Below are positions 57,418-64,000 of a DNA stretch of 64,000 bases, one piece after another. The number at the start of each line of letters is the position of its first letter. Within the stretch, counting starts at the first letter, position 1. Source of the stretch: Mesorhizobium ciceri WSM4083 (GTDB lineage: Bacteria; Pseudomonadota; Alphaproteobacteria; Rhizobiales; Rhizobiaceae); contig NZ_JAFG01000008.1 in NCBI RefSeq assembly GCF_000519305.1, positions 124,001-188,000 of the forward strand. The letters are read 5' to 3'. The notes beneath the pieces are model-generated. The model saw only the letters and a program-made list of their open reading frames with translations, had not been told where the DNA came from and searched no databases. A program made the position numbers and the translations under genes.

Positions 57418-57924
57418 TCAGCGGTGTGCGCTGACCGTCAGCTCCGGCTTCTGGCTGATGGTCTGGAACACCACGCAATAACGCTCGGTCAGCTTCAGCA
57501 GCGAGTCTATCCGCTCCTGCGGCTCATCGGTGTCGAGGTTGAAATTGAGCCGGATGGCGCGAAAGCCGACCGGTGCATCCTTGGCGACACCGAGCGTGCC
57601 GCGAAAATCGAGATCGCCTTCGGCCTCCACCGTGGCGGCGCCGAGCTTGAACTCGAGCGCCGTCGCCACCGCCTTCAGCGTCACTCCGGCGCAGGCGACC
57701 AACGCCTCCAGCAGCATGTCGCCCGAGCAGAGCTCAAGTCCTGAGCCGCCTGTTGCCGGATGCAGGCCGGCGATGGCGAGCGCCCTGCCCGTCTCCACCT
57801 TGCAGGCAACCGACTGGTCGTCGATCGAGCCCCTGGCGCGAAGCGTGATCAGCGCCTGCGAAGCATCGTCACGATAGGCCTGCTTCAGCGGCGCCTGCAT
57901 GGCCTTCAGTTCGGTCGCATCCAT
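57418..57924 (-). CDS. OsmC/Ohr-family protein
   Basis: 168 residues from MDATELKAMQ, with AGGGGAAAG upstream. ALVACAGVTLKAVATALEFK and KLTERYCVVFQTISQKPELT carry the two Cys characteristic of OsmC-like peroxide-detoxifying enzymes; HPATGGSGLELCSGDMLLEA is also typical. It would reduce organic hydroperoxides in the cytoplasm with the Cys pair. A longer frame to 57963 lacks support. Confidence 0.88.
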   Translation of the reverse strand: MDATELKAMQAPLKQAYRDDASQALITLRARGSIDDQSVACKVETGRALAIAGLHPATGGSGLELCSGDMLLEALVACAGVTLKAVATALEFKLGAATVEAEGDLDFRGTLGVAKDAPVGFRAIRLNFNLDTDEPQERIDSLLKLTERYCVVFQTISQKPELTVSAHR

Positions 57925-58127
57925 CCGCTTTCCCCTTTCGTCGACTGCTTGCGTCACCGGCATACGCCGTCCGGTCGAGATTTGCGCCGATCACCGTGGG
58001 AAGGCAATGCCGTTCCGCAACGGGAGACAGCCGCCAACACCGATATCCCAAATGGGACATTGACGGACAAGGTCCCAAAAACGTCTGATCCGGGCAAGTC
58101 ATCACTCCATTTCCCGGCGGTCCCCAG

Positions 58128-59234
58128 ATGCCCCGTACCCTCTCGACAAGGCCGAAACAGGATGGGTTTCGCGCGCCCGGCGAATTCGAACCCAAATCAG
58201 GCTGCTGGATGATCTGGCCGGAGCGGCCGGACACCTGGCGCCTCGGCGCCAAGCCGGCGCAAAAACTGTTCGTCGATGTCGCCGCGGCGATCGCGCAAAG
58301 CGAGCCGGTGACGGTGGCGGCCTCCGCTCGCCAATGGCAGAATGCCAGGGCGCGATTGCCCGGCCATGTGCGCGTCGTGGAAATGTCCACCAACGATTCC
58401 TGGCTGCGCGACAGCGGTCCCAATTTCGTCGTCAACGATCAAGGCGACGTGCGTGGCGTCGATTGGATCTTCAACGCCTATGGCGGTTTTGACGGCGGCC
58501 TCTACGCGCCATGGGACCTGGATGACCTGGCGGCGCAAAAAGTGCTCGAAATCGAGAACATGGATCGCTACCGCGCACCTCTGATTGCCGAGGGTGGCGG
58601 GTTGCAATGCGACGGCCAGGGCACCCTCATCACGACGGAGCAATGCCTGCTCAACCGAAATCGCAACGCTCATCTCGGCAAGGCCGAGGTGGAGCGTCAG
58701 CTCAGCGACTATCTCGGCGTCGACACCGTCATCTGGCTGCCACGCGGCTTTGCGTTCGACGAGACCGACGGCCATGTCGACGACGTGTGCTGCTTCGTGC
58801 GCCCCGGCGTGGTCGTGCTGAGCTGGACCGACAATCGGGACGACCCGCAATATGAGATCGTGCGCGAGGCCGAGGCGGTGTTGCGTTCGGCCCGTGATGC
58901 GCGTGGCCGGGCGCTGGAGGTCCACCGGCTGCCGCATCCCTTGCCGATCGAGATGACGCCGGAAGAAAGCGACAGCGTGGACCGGCTCGATGCGACCTGG
59001 GCGCGACCGGCCGGAAACCGGATCGCGGCGAGCTACGTCAACTACTATCCGGGCAACAGCGTCGTGGTGGTACCGCAGTTCGGCTGCGATCTCGATGTGA
59101 AGGCCAAGCAGACGTTGGCCGAGTTGTTTCCCGATCACCGAATAGTCGGCATCGAAAACTCGCGCGAGATCCTGCTGGGCGGCGGCAATGTCGCCTGCAT
59201 CACCTTGCCGGTCTATGCCCCGCAACGGCGTTGA
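58128..59234 (+). CDS. aguA: Agmatine deiminase family protein
   Basis: 368 residues. GCWMIWPERPDTWRLGAKPA, STNDSWLRDSGPNFVVNDQG, FDETDGHVDDVCCFVRPG and ILLGGGNVACITLPVYAPQR are the substrate-binding and catalytic motifs; the nucleophilic Cys is at about 357 and the catalytic His in DGHVDD. Typical enzymes have GGGNIHCIT, but here Ala replaces the His before Cys. The enzyme converts agmatine to N-carbamoylputrescine. The start has a weak ribosome-binding site. The neighbouring gene encodes a polyamine-binding protein, which supports a role in agmatine or putrescine use. Confidence 0.87.
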   Translation: MPRTLSTRPKQDGFRAPGEFEPKSGCWMIWPERPDTWRLGAKPAQKLFVDVAAAIAQSEPVTVAASARQWQNARARLPGHVRVVEMSTNDSWLRDSGPNFVVNDQGDVRGVDWIFNAYGGFDGGLYAPWDLDDLAAQKVLEIENMDRYRAPLIAEGGGLQCDGQGTLITTEQCLLNRNRNAHLGKAEVERQLSDYLGVDTVIWLPRGFAFDETDGHVDDVCCFVRPGVVVLSWTDNRDDPQYEIVREAEAVLRSARDARGRALEVHRLPHPLPIEMTPEESDSVDRLDATWARPAGNRIAASYVNYYPGNSVVVVPQFGCDLDVKAKQTLAELFPDHRIVGIENSREILLGGGNVACITLPVYAPQRR

Positions 59235-59278
59235 GGGATGACGCTCGCCAAAAACCAGCAGCGAAAAGGAGAACACTC

Positions 59279-60382
59279 ATGCGCACTCTGATCTTCTCAA
59301 CCCTGCTTGCCGGGCTTGCTTGCGGCATCTGCGCCGGCGCGGCGTCGGCGGACGAGGAAAAAGTCGTCAACGTCTACAACTGGTCCGACTACATCGCGCC
59401 GGACACGGCCGAGAAATTCGAGAAGGAAACGGGCATCAAGGTTCGCTACGATGTCTATGACGGCAACGAGGTGCTCGAAACAAAGCTGCTCACCGGCGGC
59501 TCGGGATATGACGTGGTCTACCCTTCAGCCTATCCGTTCCTGAAGAACCAGGTGAAAGCAGGCGCTTTCCTGGAACTCGACAGATCGAAGCTTGCCAACC
59601 ATTCGAAGATCGATCCGCAAGCCCTCGCGCTGATCGCGGGCGCCGACCCGCAGAACCTGCATGCCGTGCCCTATATGGCCGTCACCGACGGCATTGGCTA
59701 CAACGTCGCCGCGGTGAAGCAGCGGCTGCCGGACGCGCCGACGGATTCCTTCGCCATGGTCTTCGACGTCGATGTGGTCAAGAAGCTGTCCGATTGCGGC
59801 GTGGCTATCATCGATGCGCCGGCTGAAGTCATCCCGATGGCGATGAACTACCTTCACATCAACCCCAAATCGACCAGTCCCGACGACCTCGCCAAGGTCG
59901 AGGACCTGATGGGCAAGGTGCGGCCCTACATCCGCTATTTCCATTCGTCGAAATACATCAACGACCTCGCCAACGGCGACATCTGTGTGGTGTTGGGCTG
60001 GTCGGGCGACATACTGCAGGCAAGGACCCGTGCGGCGGAATCCGTGAAGAAGCTGGAGATCGCCTATTCCATCCCCAGAGAAGGCACGCTCATCAACTTC
60101 GATACGATGGCGGTGCCGAAAGATGCGCCGCATCCCGACAACGCCCAGGCCTGGATCAACTTCAATCTGCGGCCCGATATCGCCGCGGCCAATTCCAGCT
60201 ATGTCTCCTACGCCAATGCGATACCGGAGTCCCTGCTGCTGATGGACAAGGCCATAGCCAGCGATCCCGGCGTCTTTCCACCTGATGCCGTGAAGGCCAA
60301 GCTGTTCGTGGTGGACAACAACGACCCAAAGTGGCTGCGATCACAAAACCGCATGTGGACGCGCATCGTGACGGGACAATAG
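59279..60382 (+). CDS. Spermidine/putrescine-type periplasmic binding protein
   Basis: 367 residues with AAGGAG 7 bp upstream. A signal peptide (STLLAGLACGICAGAASADE) is followed by the PotD/PotF fold: VNVYNWSDYIAPDTAEKFEK, YDGNEVLETKLLTGGSGYDV, VFDVDVVKKLSDCGVAIIDA, DICVVLGWSGDILQARTRAA and EGTLINFDTMAVPKDAPHPD. It binds a polyamine for ABC uptake. No permease or ATPase gene is adjacent, so it depends on a transporter encoded elsewhere. It lies 44 bp behind aguA. Confidence 0.93.
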   Translation: MRTLIFSTLLAGLACGICAGAASADEEKVVNVYNWSDYIAPDTAEKFEKETGIKVRYDVYDGNEVLETKLLTGGSGYDVVYPSAYPFLKNQVKAGAFLELDRSKLANHSKIDPQALALIAGADPQNLHAVPYMAVTDGIGYNVAAVKQRLPDAPTDSFAMVFDVDVVKKLSDCGVAIIDAPAEVIPMAMNYLHINPKSTSPDDLAKVEDLMGKVRPYIRYFHSSKYINDLANGDICVVLGWSGDILQARTRAAESVKKLEIAYSIPREGTLINFDTMAVPKDAPHPDNAQAWINFNLRPDIAAANSSYVSYANAIPESLLLMDKAIASDPGVFPPDAVKAKLFVVDNNDPKWLRSQNRMWTRIVTGQ

Positions 60383-60403
60383 AGCCGGCGGAAGCTGTCA
60401 GGC

Positions 60404-61198
60404 TCAAGCGGCTTCGCGGATGGCCGCCAGCAACTCGACCTGGGAGTGCACGCCGAGCTTGCTATAGATTTGCTTGATGTGGTTGCGGACGGTGCCGGGC
60501 GAGATGGCGAGGCTTCGCGAAATCGTCTTGGCGTTGCCACCCTCGACCAGATGCCGCGCAATCTCGGTCTCGCGCCTGCTCAGCCGCGAGCGAGCGTCAC
60601 CGATTGCGGCGCCCTTGTGCCAGAAGCGGCACAGATGAAGCAATCTTTCCAAAATGAGCCTTGTCGCGCTGCTTGCCGCGCAAGCCGTTGCCAGATCCTG
60701 CTCGCCAAACGGTTCTGCCCCGTTTCGCCTGAGAAAAGTGACATAGCCAGCGGTCAGCCCGTCGAGATTGAACACCCCGGTGATCTCGTCGAAACTGTCG
60801 GAAGGGCCGAAGAATTCGCGATAGTAGGGGGTGTGCTGGAAGTCGCCATTGCGGAGTGCCGACAGCGGCAACAGGAAATCCTGCCTTGTGCTGGCGAACC
60901 TCTGGAAGAAAGGATCCTGGCGATACAGTCGTGCATCGTAGTCGCGGTTCCAGCGATCGGGACCGGCATCGTCGATGGTCAGGGATGTGATGTCGCGACG
61001 GTAAAGGCCGACATAGGCGCGGTCGGAGCCAAGCAACTCGCTCGCCGCTGCCGTGAAGCGAGCCGACAATTCTTCGGGAGTTGCGGCAACGGCCGCAGCG
61101 GCGACACCGCCGCTCCAGCGTCCGAGCTGATCGAGGGAAACGTTCGACTGCATTGCGGTGCACAGTAGCGCAAGCCGTAGCAAGTTCAAAACAGCCAT
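60404..61198 (-). CDS. LuxR-family transcriptional regulator
   Basis: 264 residues. The C-terminal GerE-type HTH is LSRRETEIARHLVEGGNAKT, ISRSLAISPGTVRNHIKQIY, SKLGVHSQVELLAAIREAA. The N-terminal 180 residues carry no receiver or autoinducer-binding signature that I recognise (PYYREFFGPSDSFDEITGVF, GYVTFLRRNGAEPFGEQDLA), but resemble the sensor part of orphan rhizobial LuxR proteins. Start 61198 is uncertain; 61153 is an alternative. It diverges from the S10 peptidase gene and converges with the polyamine-binding gene. Confidence 0.85.
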   Translation of the reverse strand: MAVLNLLRLALLCTAMQSNVSLDQLGRWSGGVAAAAVAATPEELSARFTAAASELLGSDRAYVGLYRRDITSLTIDDAGPDRWNRDYDARLYRQDPFFQRFASTRQDFLLPLSALRNGDFQHTPYYREFFGPSDSFDEITGVFNLDGLTAGYVTFLRRNGAEPFGEQDLATACAASSATRLILERLLHLCRFWHKGAAIGDARSRLSRRETEIARHLVEGGNAKTISRSLAISPGTVRNHIKQIYSKLGVHSQVELLAAIREAA

Positions 61199-61259
61199 TT
61201 TCCTTTGACTTCGATCCTCTCGGCCATACCTATGCGGCAGTCGTTGTCGCGGAGCCATC

Positions 61260-62777
61260 ATGCCGGCCAAGCTGAAACTGATCTGTCTTATCCTGCCGAT
61301 GCTCGCCGTCCTGGCGCAGCCCGTCCTGGCTGAAACGGCGGAGCGGCCGGCACCCGCGGGTGGCGTGCTGTCCCTGCTGCCACCGCCGCAGACCACCAGC
61401 CATTCGATCACACTGGCCGGAAGCAAGCTGGATTACCAGGCAAAGGCGGCGACCCTGTCGCTGCTATCGGGCAAGGGCGACGTCACGGCGGAGATCTTCT
61501 ATGTCGCTTACACGCTGGAGCCACCGGCAAGCGGGGCCAAAGACCCGCAGCGGCCGATCACCTTCGTGTTCAACGGCGGCCCTGGAGCAGCGTCCGCCTA
61601 TCTGCATATCGGCGCGCTCGGCCCGCGTATAATCGCAATGGGAGCCGACGGCGAATTCCTGCCCTCACCGCAAAGACTGATCGACAATCCCGACAGCTGG
61701 CTCGACATGACCGATCTCGTCTTCGTCGATCCGGTCGGAACCGGCTACAGCCGCGAGGCGCCGGGCCAGGACACGCGCGATTTCTGGGGCGTCAACCAGG
61801 ATGCCAGCTCGATTGGCGCCTTCATCCGGCTCTATCTCGCGCAGAACGGCCGCACCGGGTCGCCGCTGTTCCTCGCCGGCGAAAGCTATGGCGGGTTCCG
61901 CGCGGCGCTGCTCGCCAGGACATTGCAAGAAGATATCGGCATCAGTCCGAACGGCATCGTGCTGATCTCGCCGGCGCTGGAGTTCACGCTGGTGCAGCCC
62001 GACGAATTTGAGCCGCTGCATTGGGCGCTTGAACTGCCTTCACTGGCGGCGGTGCGGCTACGCACCGAAGGCGTCAGCGGCGATGCATTGCGGGAGAAGC
62101 TGGCAGACGTCGAACATTATGCGATGGGCGATTACCTTACGGCAATCACCAGCGGATTGGAGCAAGGCAGGCGGCTGGCCAGCCAACGCGTGGCTGAGAT
62201 CACCGGCCTGCCGCTCGACCTCGTGCAGCGGAACTCCGCCCGCATCCCGACCGGCCTGTTTGCCAGGGAGTTCGCCCGTGCCAGCGGCAAAGTACTCAGC
62301 CCCTATGACGCCATGATCGGCACGGCCGACATCGCGCCCGAGAGCGCCCGCATCGCCGGCCCTGATCCGGTGCTCGACCGCAGCGTGCCGGCGCTGACGT
62401 CGGCTTTTGTCGGCTATATCAGTGACGAACTGAATTTCCGCACCGATGTCAGCTATCGGCTGCTCAATGGCGAAATCAGCCACAATTGGGATTACGGGAC
62501 CAGCGCCTCACGGCAAGGCTATGCCGGGGTGATGGACGATCTGCAGCGCGCACGCTCGCTGAACCCTTCGCTCGGCGTCGTGATCGTCAACGGCTACACC
62601 GACCTAGTCACGCCGTACCTCGCCTCGCGCTACCTGGTGAACCAGGTCCCGTCGCTCGCCAATGCCAAGCCTATCCGTCTCGATGTCGTCGAGGGCGGGC
62701 ACATGATGTATTTCAGATCCGACGGTCGGCGCGCGCTGAAAGAAGCCGCTACGGAGCTTTACCAGGCGACGCAATAG
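61260..62777 (+). CDS. S10-family serine carboxypeptidase
   Basis: 505 residues. A signal peptide (LKLICLILPMLAVLAQPVLA) precedes the alpha/beta-hydrolase fold of S10 peptidases: ITFVFNGGPGAASAYLHIGA, VFVDPVGTGYSREAPGQDTR, LFLAGESYGGFRAALLARTL with the catalytic Ser, VVIVNGYTDLVTPYLASRYL with the Asp, and EGGHMMYFRSDGRRALKEAA with the His. It cleaves C-terminal residues, probably in the periplasm. It is divergent from the LuxR gene, with 61 bp between starts. Bacterial S10 peptidases are less common than eukaryotic ones. Confidence 0.93.
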   Translation: MPAKLKLICLILPMLAVLAQPVLAETAERPAPAGGVLSLLPPPQTTSHSITLAGSKLDYQAKAATLSLLSGKGDVTAEIFYVAYTLEPPASGAKDPQRPITFVFNGGPGAASAYLHIGALGPRIIAMGADGEFLPSPQRLIDNPDSWLDMTDLVFVDPVGTGYSREAPGQDTRDFWGVNQDASSIGAFIRLYLAQNGRTGSPLFLAGESYGGFRAALLARTLQEDIGISPNGIVLISPALEFTLVQPDEFEPLHWALELPSLAAVRLRTEGVSGDALREKLADVEHYAMGDYLTAITSGLEQGRRLASQRVAEITGLPLDLVQRNSARIPTGLFAREFARASGKVLSPYDAMIGTADIAPESARIAGPDPVLDRSVPALTSAFVGYISDELNFRTDVSYRLLNGEISHNWDYGTSASRQGYAGVMDDLQRARSLNPSLGVVIVNGYTDLVTPYLASRYLVNQVPSLANAKPIRLDVVEGGHMMYFRSDGRRALKEAATELYQATQ

Positions 62778-62955
62778 GCTTGGCGACAGTGCAACTCGCC
62801 ATCGACCCCTGCCCCAACATAAGCACCGGGCTGGCGTAGCGCCGCAGCGGTTTTCGCCCGTATAGCTTGGTGCCAAGGGAGCTGAATTCACGGCTCACTT
62901 GTGTCGCTCCTCACAGCATTTCTGCCGCTCCGGCAAATTTGGTCCCACGCGCCTT

Positions 62956-63843
62956 ATGGCCGATATCGCCATTCTCGAAACACGCGAGCGGGTTCTTGCA
63001 GGCATACTGCTGACCGGTGCGGCATATCTCTTGTTTTCGACGCAGGATGCTTCGATCAAGCTGCTGGTCGTCGGCATGAGCGTCTGGCAGATCATGTTCT
63101 TCCGCAGCATAACCATTCTGGGTGCCTGTGCGGCGATCGGCGGACGACAGTTGTTTGCCGACGCGATGCGCTCGCCGATCGTGCGGCCGATGCTGGTGCG
63201 CAGTGCCTTCACGCTTGCTGCGTGGCTCTGTTACTACAACGCCGCGCGCAGCCTGCAGCTCGCCGAGCTGACCACCGTCTATTATGCGGCCCCGATCATC
63301 GTCACAGTGCTTTCGGTGTTCCTGCTCGGCGAAAAGGTGCCGATGCTGCGCTGGCTGGCGGTGCTGATCGGCTTTGCCGGCGTGTTCATCGCTTGCGATC
63401 CGACCCATCTCGGCCTGTCCGTGCCGGTGCTGCTGGTGCTGGCGGCGGCCTTTTTGTGGGGCATCGCCATCGTGCTCTTGCGCAAGACCGCCCTTGCCGA
63501 GCGCTCGATGATCCAGCTCCTGCTCAACAATTTCTATTTCCTGCTGTTTTCGGCGGCGCCGGCATCGTTGTGGTGGCGGACACCGGACGGGGCTCAGTTG
63601 CTGCTCCTTGCCAGCGTCGGCGCACTCGGCGGCCTGGCACAATACCTTCTCTTCGAAGGCATGAAGCGCACACCGGCCTCGGTTCTCGCTCCGCTGGAAT
63701 ACACCTCGCTGCTGTGGGCATTCGCACTCGGCTTTGCGATCTGGGGCGACGTGCCGCGTCGCGAGGTGTTCCTGGGCGCTGCGCTGATCGTCGCCGCCGG
63801 CCTGTTGATCGTCGGCACCGAGCATTTCCGCAAACGGCTATGA
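62956..63843 (+). CDS. EamA/DMT-superfamily transporter
   Basis: 295 residues with ten helices and two EamA repeats: LLTGAAYLLFSTQDASIKLL, VRSAFTLAAWLCYYNAARSL, TVYYAAPIIVTVLSVFLLGE and LEYTSLLWAFALGFAIWGDV. Start MADIAILETRER at 62956 is chosen over the upstream stretch. The substrate is unknown. It is followed by another EamA gene, which suggests an older tandem duplication. Confidence 0.9.
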   Translation: MADIAILETRERVLAGILLTGAAYLLFSTQDASIKLLVVGMSVWQIMFFRSITILGACAAIGGRQLFADAMRSPIVRPMLVRSAFTLAAWLCYYNAARSLQLAELTTVYYAAPIIVTVLSVFLLGEKVPMLRWLAVLIGFAGVFIACDPTHLGLSVPVLLVLAAAFLWGIAIVLLRKTALAERSMIQLLLNNFYFLLFSAAPASLWWRTPDGAQLLLLASVGALGGLAQYLLFEGMKRTPASVLAPLEYTSLLWAFALGFAIWGDVPRREVFLGAALIVAAGLLIVGTEHFRKRL

Positions 63844-63903
63844 TGTGCATGGCCATGATTGCTGACACTACGATGTCAGGACCAAGCGGCGTAGGCTGGT
63901 TGC

Positions 63904-64000
63904 ATGACTGACATTGCAGCCGCCACCGACACCGCCGCGGAGCGCACGCCCGGCATCATCCTGGTATCGTCCTCGGCCGCTGTCTTCGGCCTGACGGGCG
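63904..64000 (+). CDS. EamA-type transporter (3' end missing)
   Basis: Only the first 32 codons are in the window: MTDIAAATDTAAERTPGIIL, VSSSAAVFGLTG. This matches the start of DMT-superfamily transporters, with the first helix just beginning. The gene runs off the end. Its neighbour upstream is also an EamA gene. Confidence 0.6.
   Translation, partial: MTDIAAATDTAAERTPGIILVSSSAAVFGLTG

Noticed and set aside
58046..58057. TCCCA-AA-TGGGA palindrome before aguA
   Set aside because: Too short to stand out from chance in a window of this size, and no second copy was seen.
1..64000. Prophage, integrative element or transposon
   Set aside because: No integrase, transposase, phage structural gene, tRNA or attachment-type duplication was seen; the accessory region at 7-22 kb has no mobile-element genes.

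Overview
The window looks like a chromosomal segment of a GC-rich alphaproteobacterium of the Rhizobiales, most likely Mesorhizobium or a close relative. The reasons are the RopB/Omp25-type outer membrane protein, the rhizobial-style intergenic repeats, the lptF-lptG-lptD-surA-pdxA-rsmA, mltG-fabF-acpP-fabG-fabD, rpsF-rpsR-rplI and dnaB-radA-cvpA-purF blocks, and DUF995 proteins in a surface-polysaccharide region. The genus is an inference from gene content. No rRNA, tRNA, CRISPR array, transposase or integrase was seen.

Region 1 (1-7.0 kb) holds the end of an outer membrane protein gene, a glutathione S-transferase-like gene, an H1-like Lys/Ala/Pro-rich basic protein, a small winged-helix regulator coupled to a 39-residue ORF, a LysE-family remnant, a TetR-EamA operon with a clear operator, rlmJ and two poorly known exported or membrane proteins.

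Region 2 (7.2-21.7 kb) is accessory and the most interesting part. It encodes a UDP-xylose-synthase-like enzyme and a 4-epimerase, two family-2 glycosyltransferases (one cellulose-synthase-like), a flippase-like membrane protein, a sulfatase-fold membrane transferase with a C-terminal carbohydrate-binding-like domain, a GH26-like secreted hydrolase, two DUF995 proteins and three small lipoproteins sharing a Cys-bounded C-terminal signature. Three promoters in it carry the same composite operator: TTAACCA(T/A), 12 bp, a degenerate copy of the inverted half-site, 8 bp, then TAATT next to a TTGACT -35 box. I read this as a co-regulated locus for a secreted polysaccharide, possibly containing pentose.

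Region 3 (21.8-46 kb) is core housekeeping: holC, pepA, the LPS-export genes lptF/lptG/lptD with a SurA-like chaperone, pdxA and rsmA; then, on the minus strand, gmk, yicC, mltG and the fatty-acid genes fabF, acpP, fabG and fabD; then an LTA-synthase-like membrane enzyme, an orphan TadG-like VWA protein, rpsF-rpsR-rplI and a cyclopropane fatty acid synthase.

Region 4 (46-64 kb) has a YnfA-like protein, an Rsm22-like methyltransferase, an ECF42-type sigma module (tandem DUF1428 protein, YCII/DGPF protein, sigma factor) with a matching upstream promoter, dnaB, radA, cvpA, purF, an SDR, a lectin-like secreted protein whose ribosome-binding site lies in a hairpin, an OsmC protein, agmatine deiminase next to a polyamine-binding protein, a LuxR regulator divergent from an S10 peptidase, and two EamA transporters, the last cut by the window edge.
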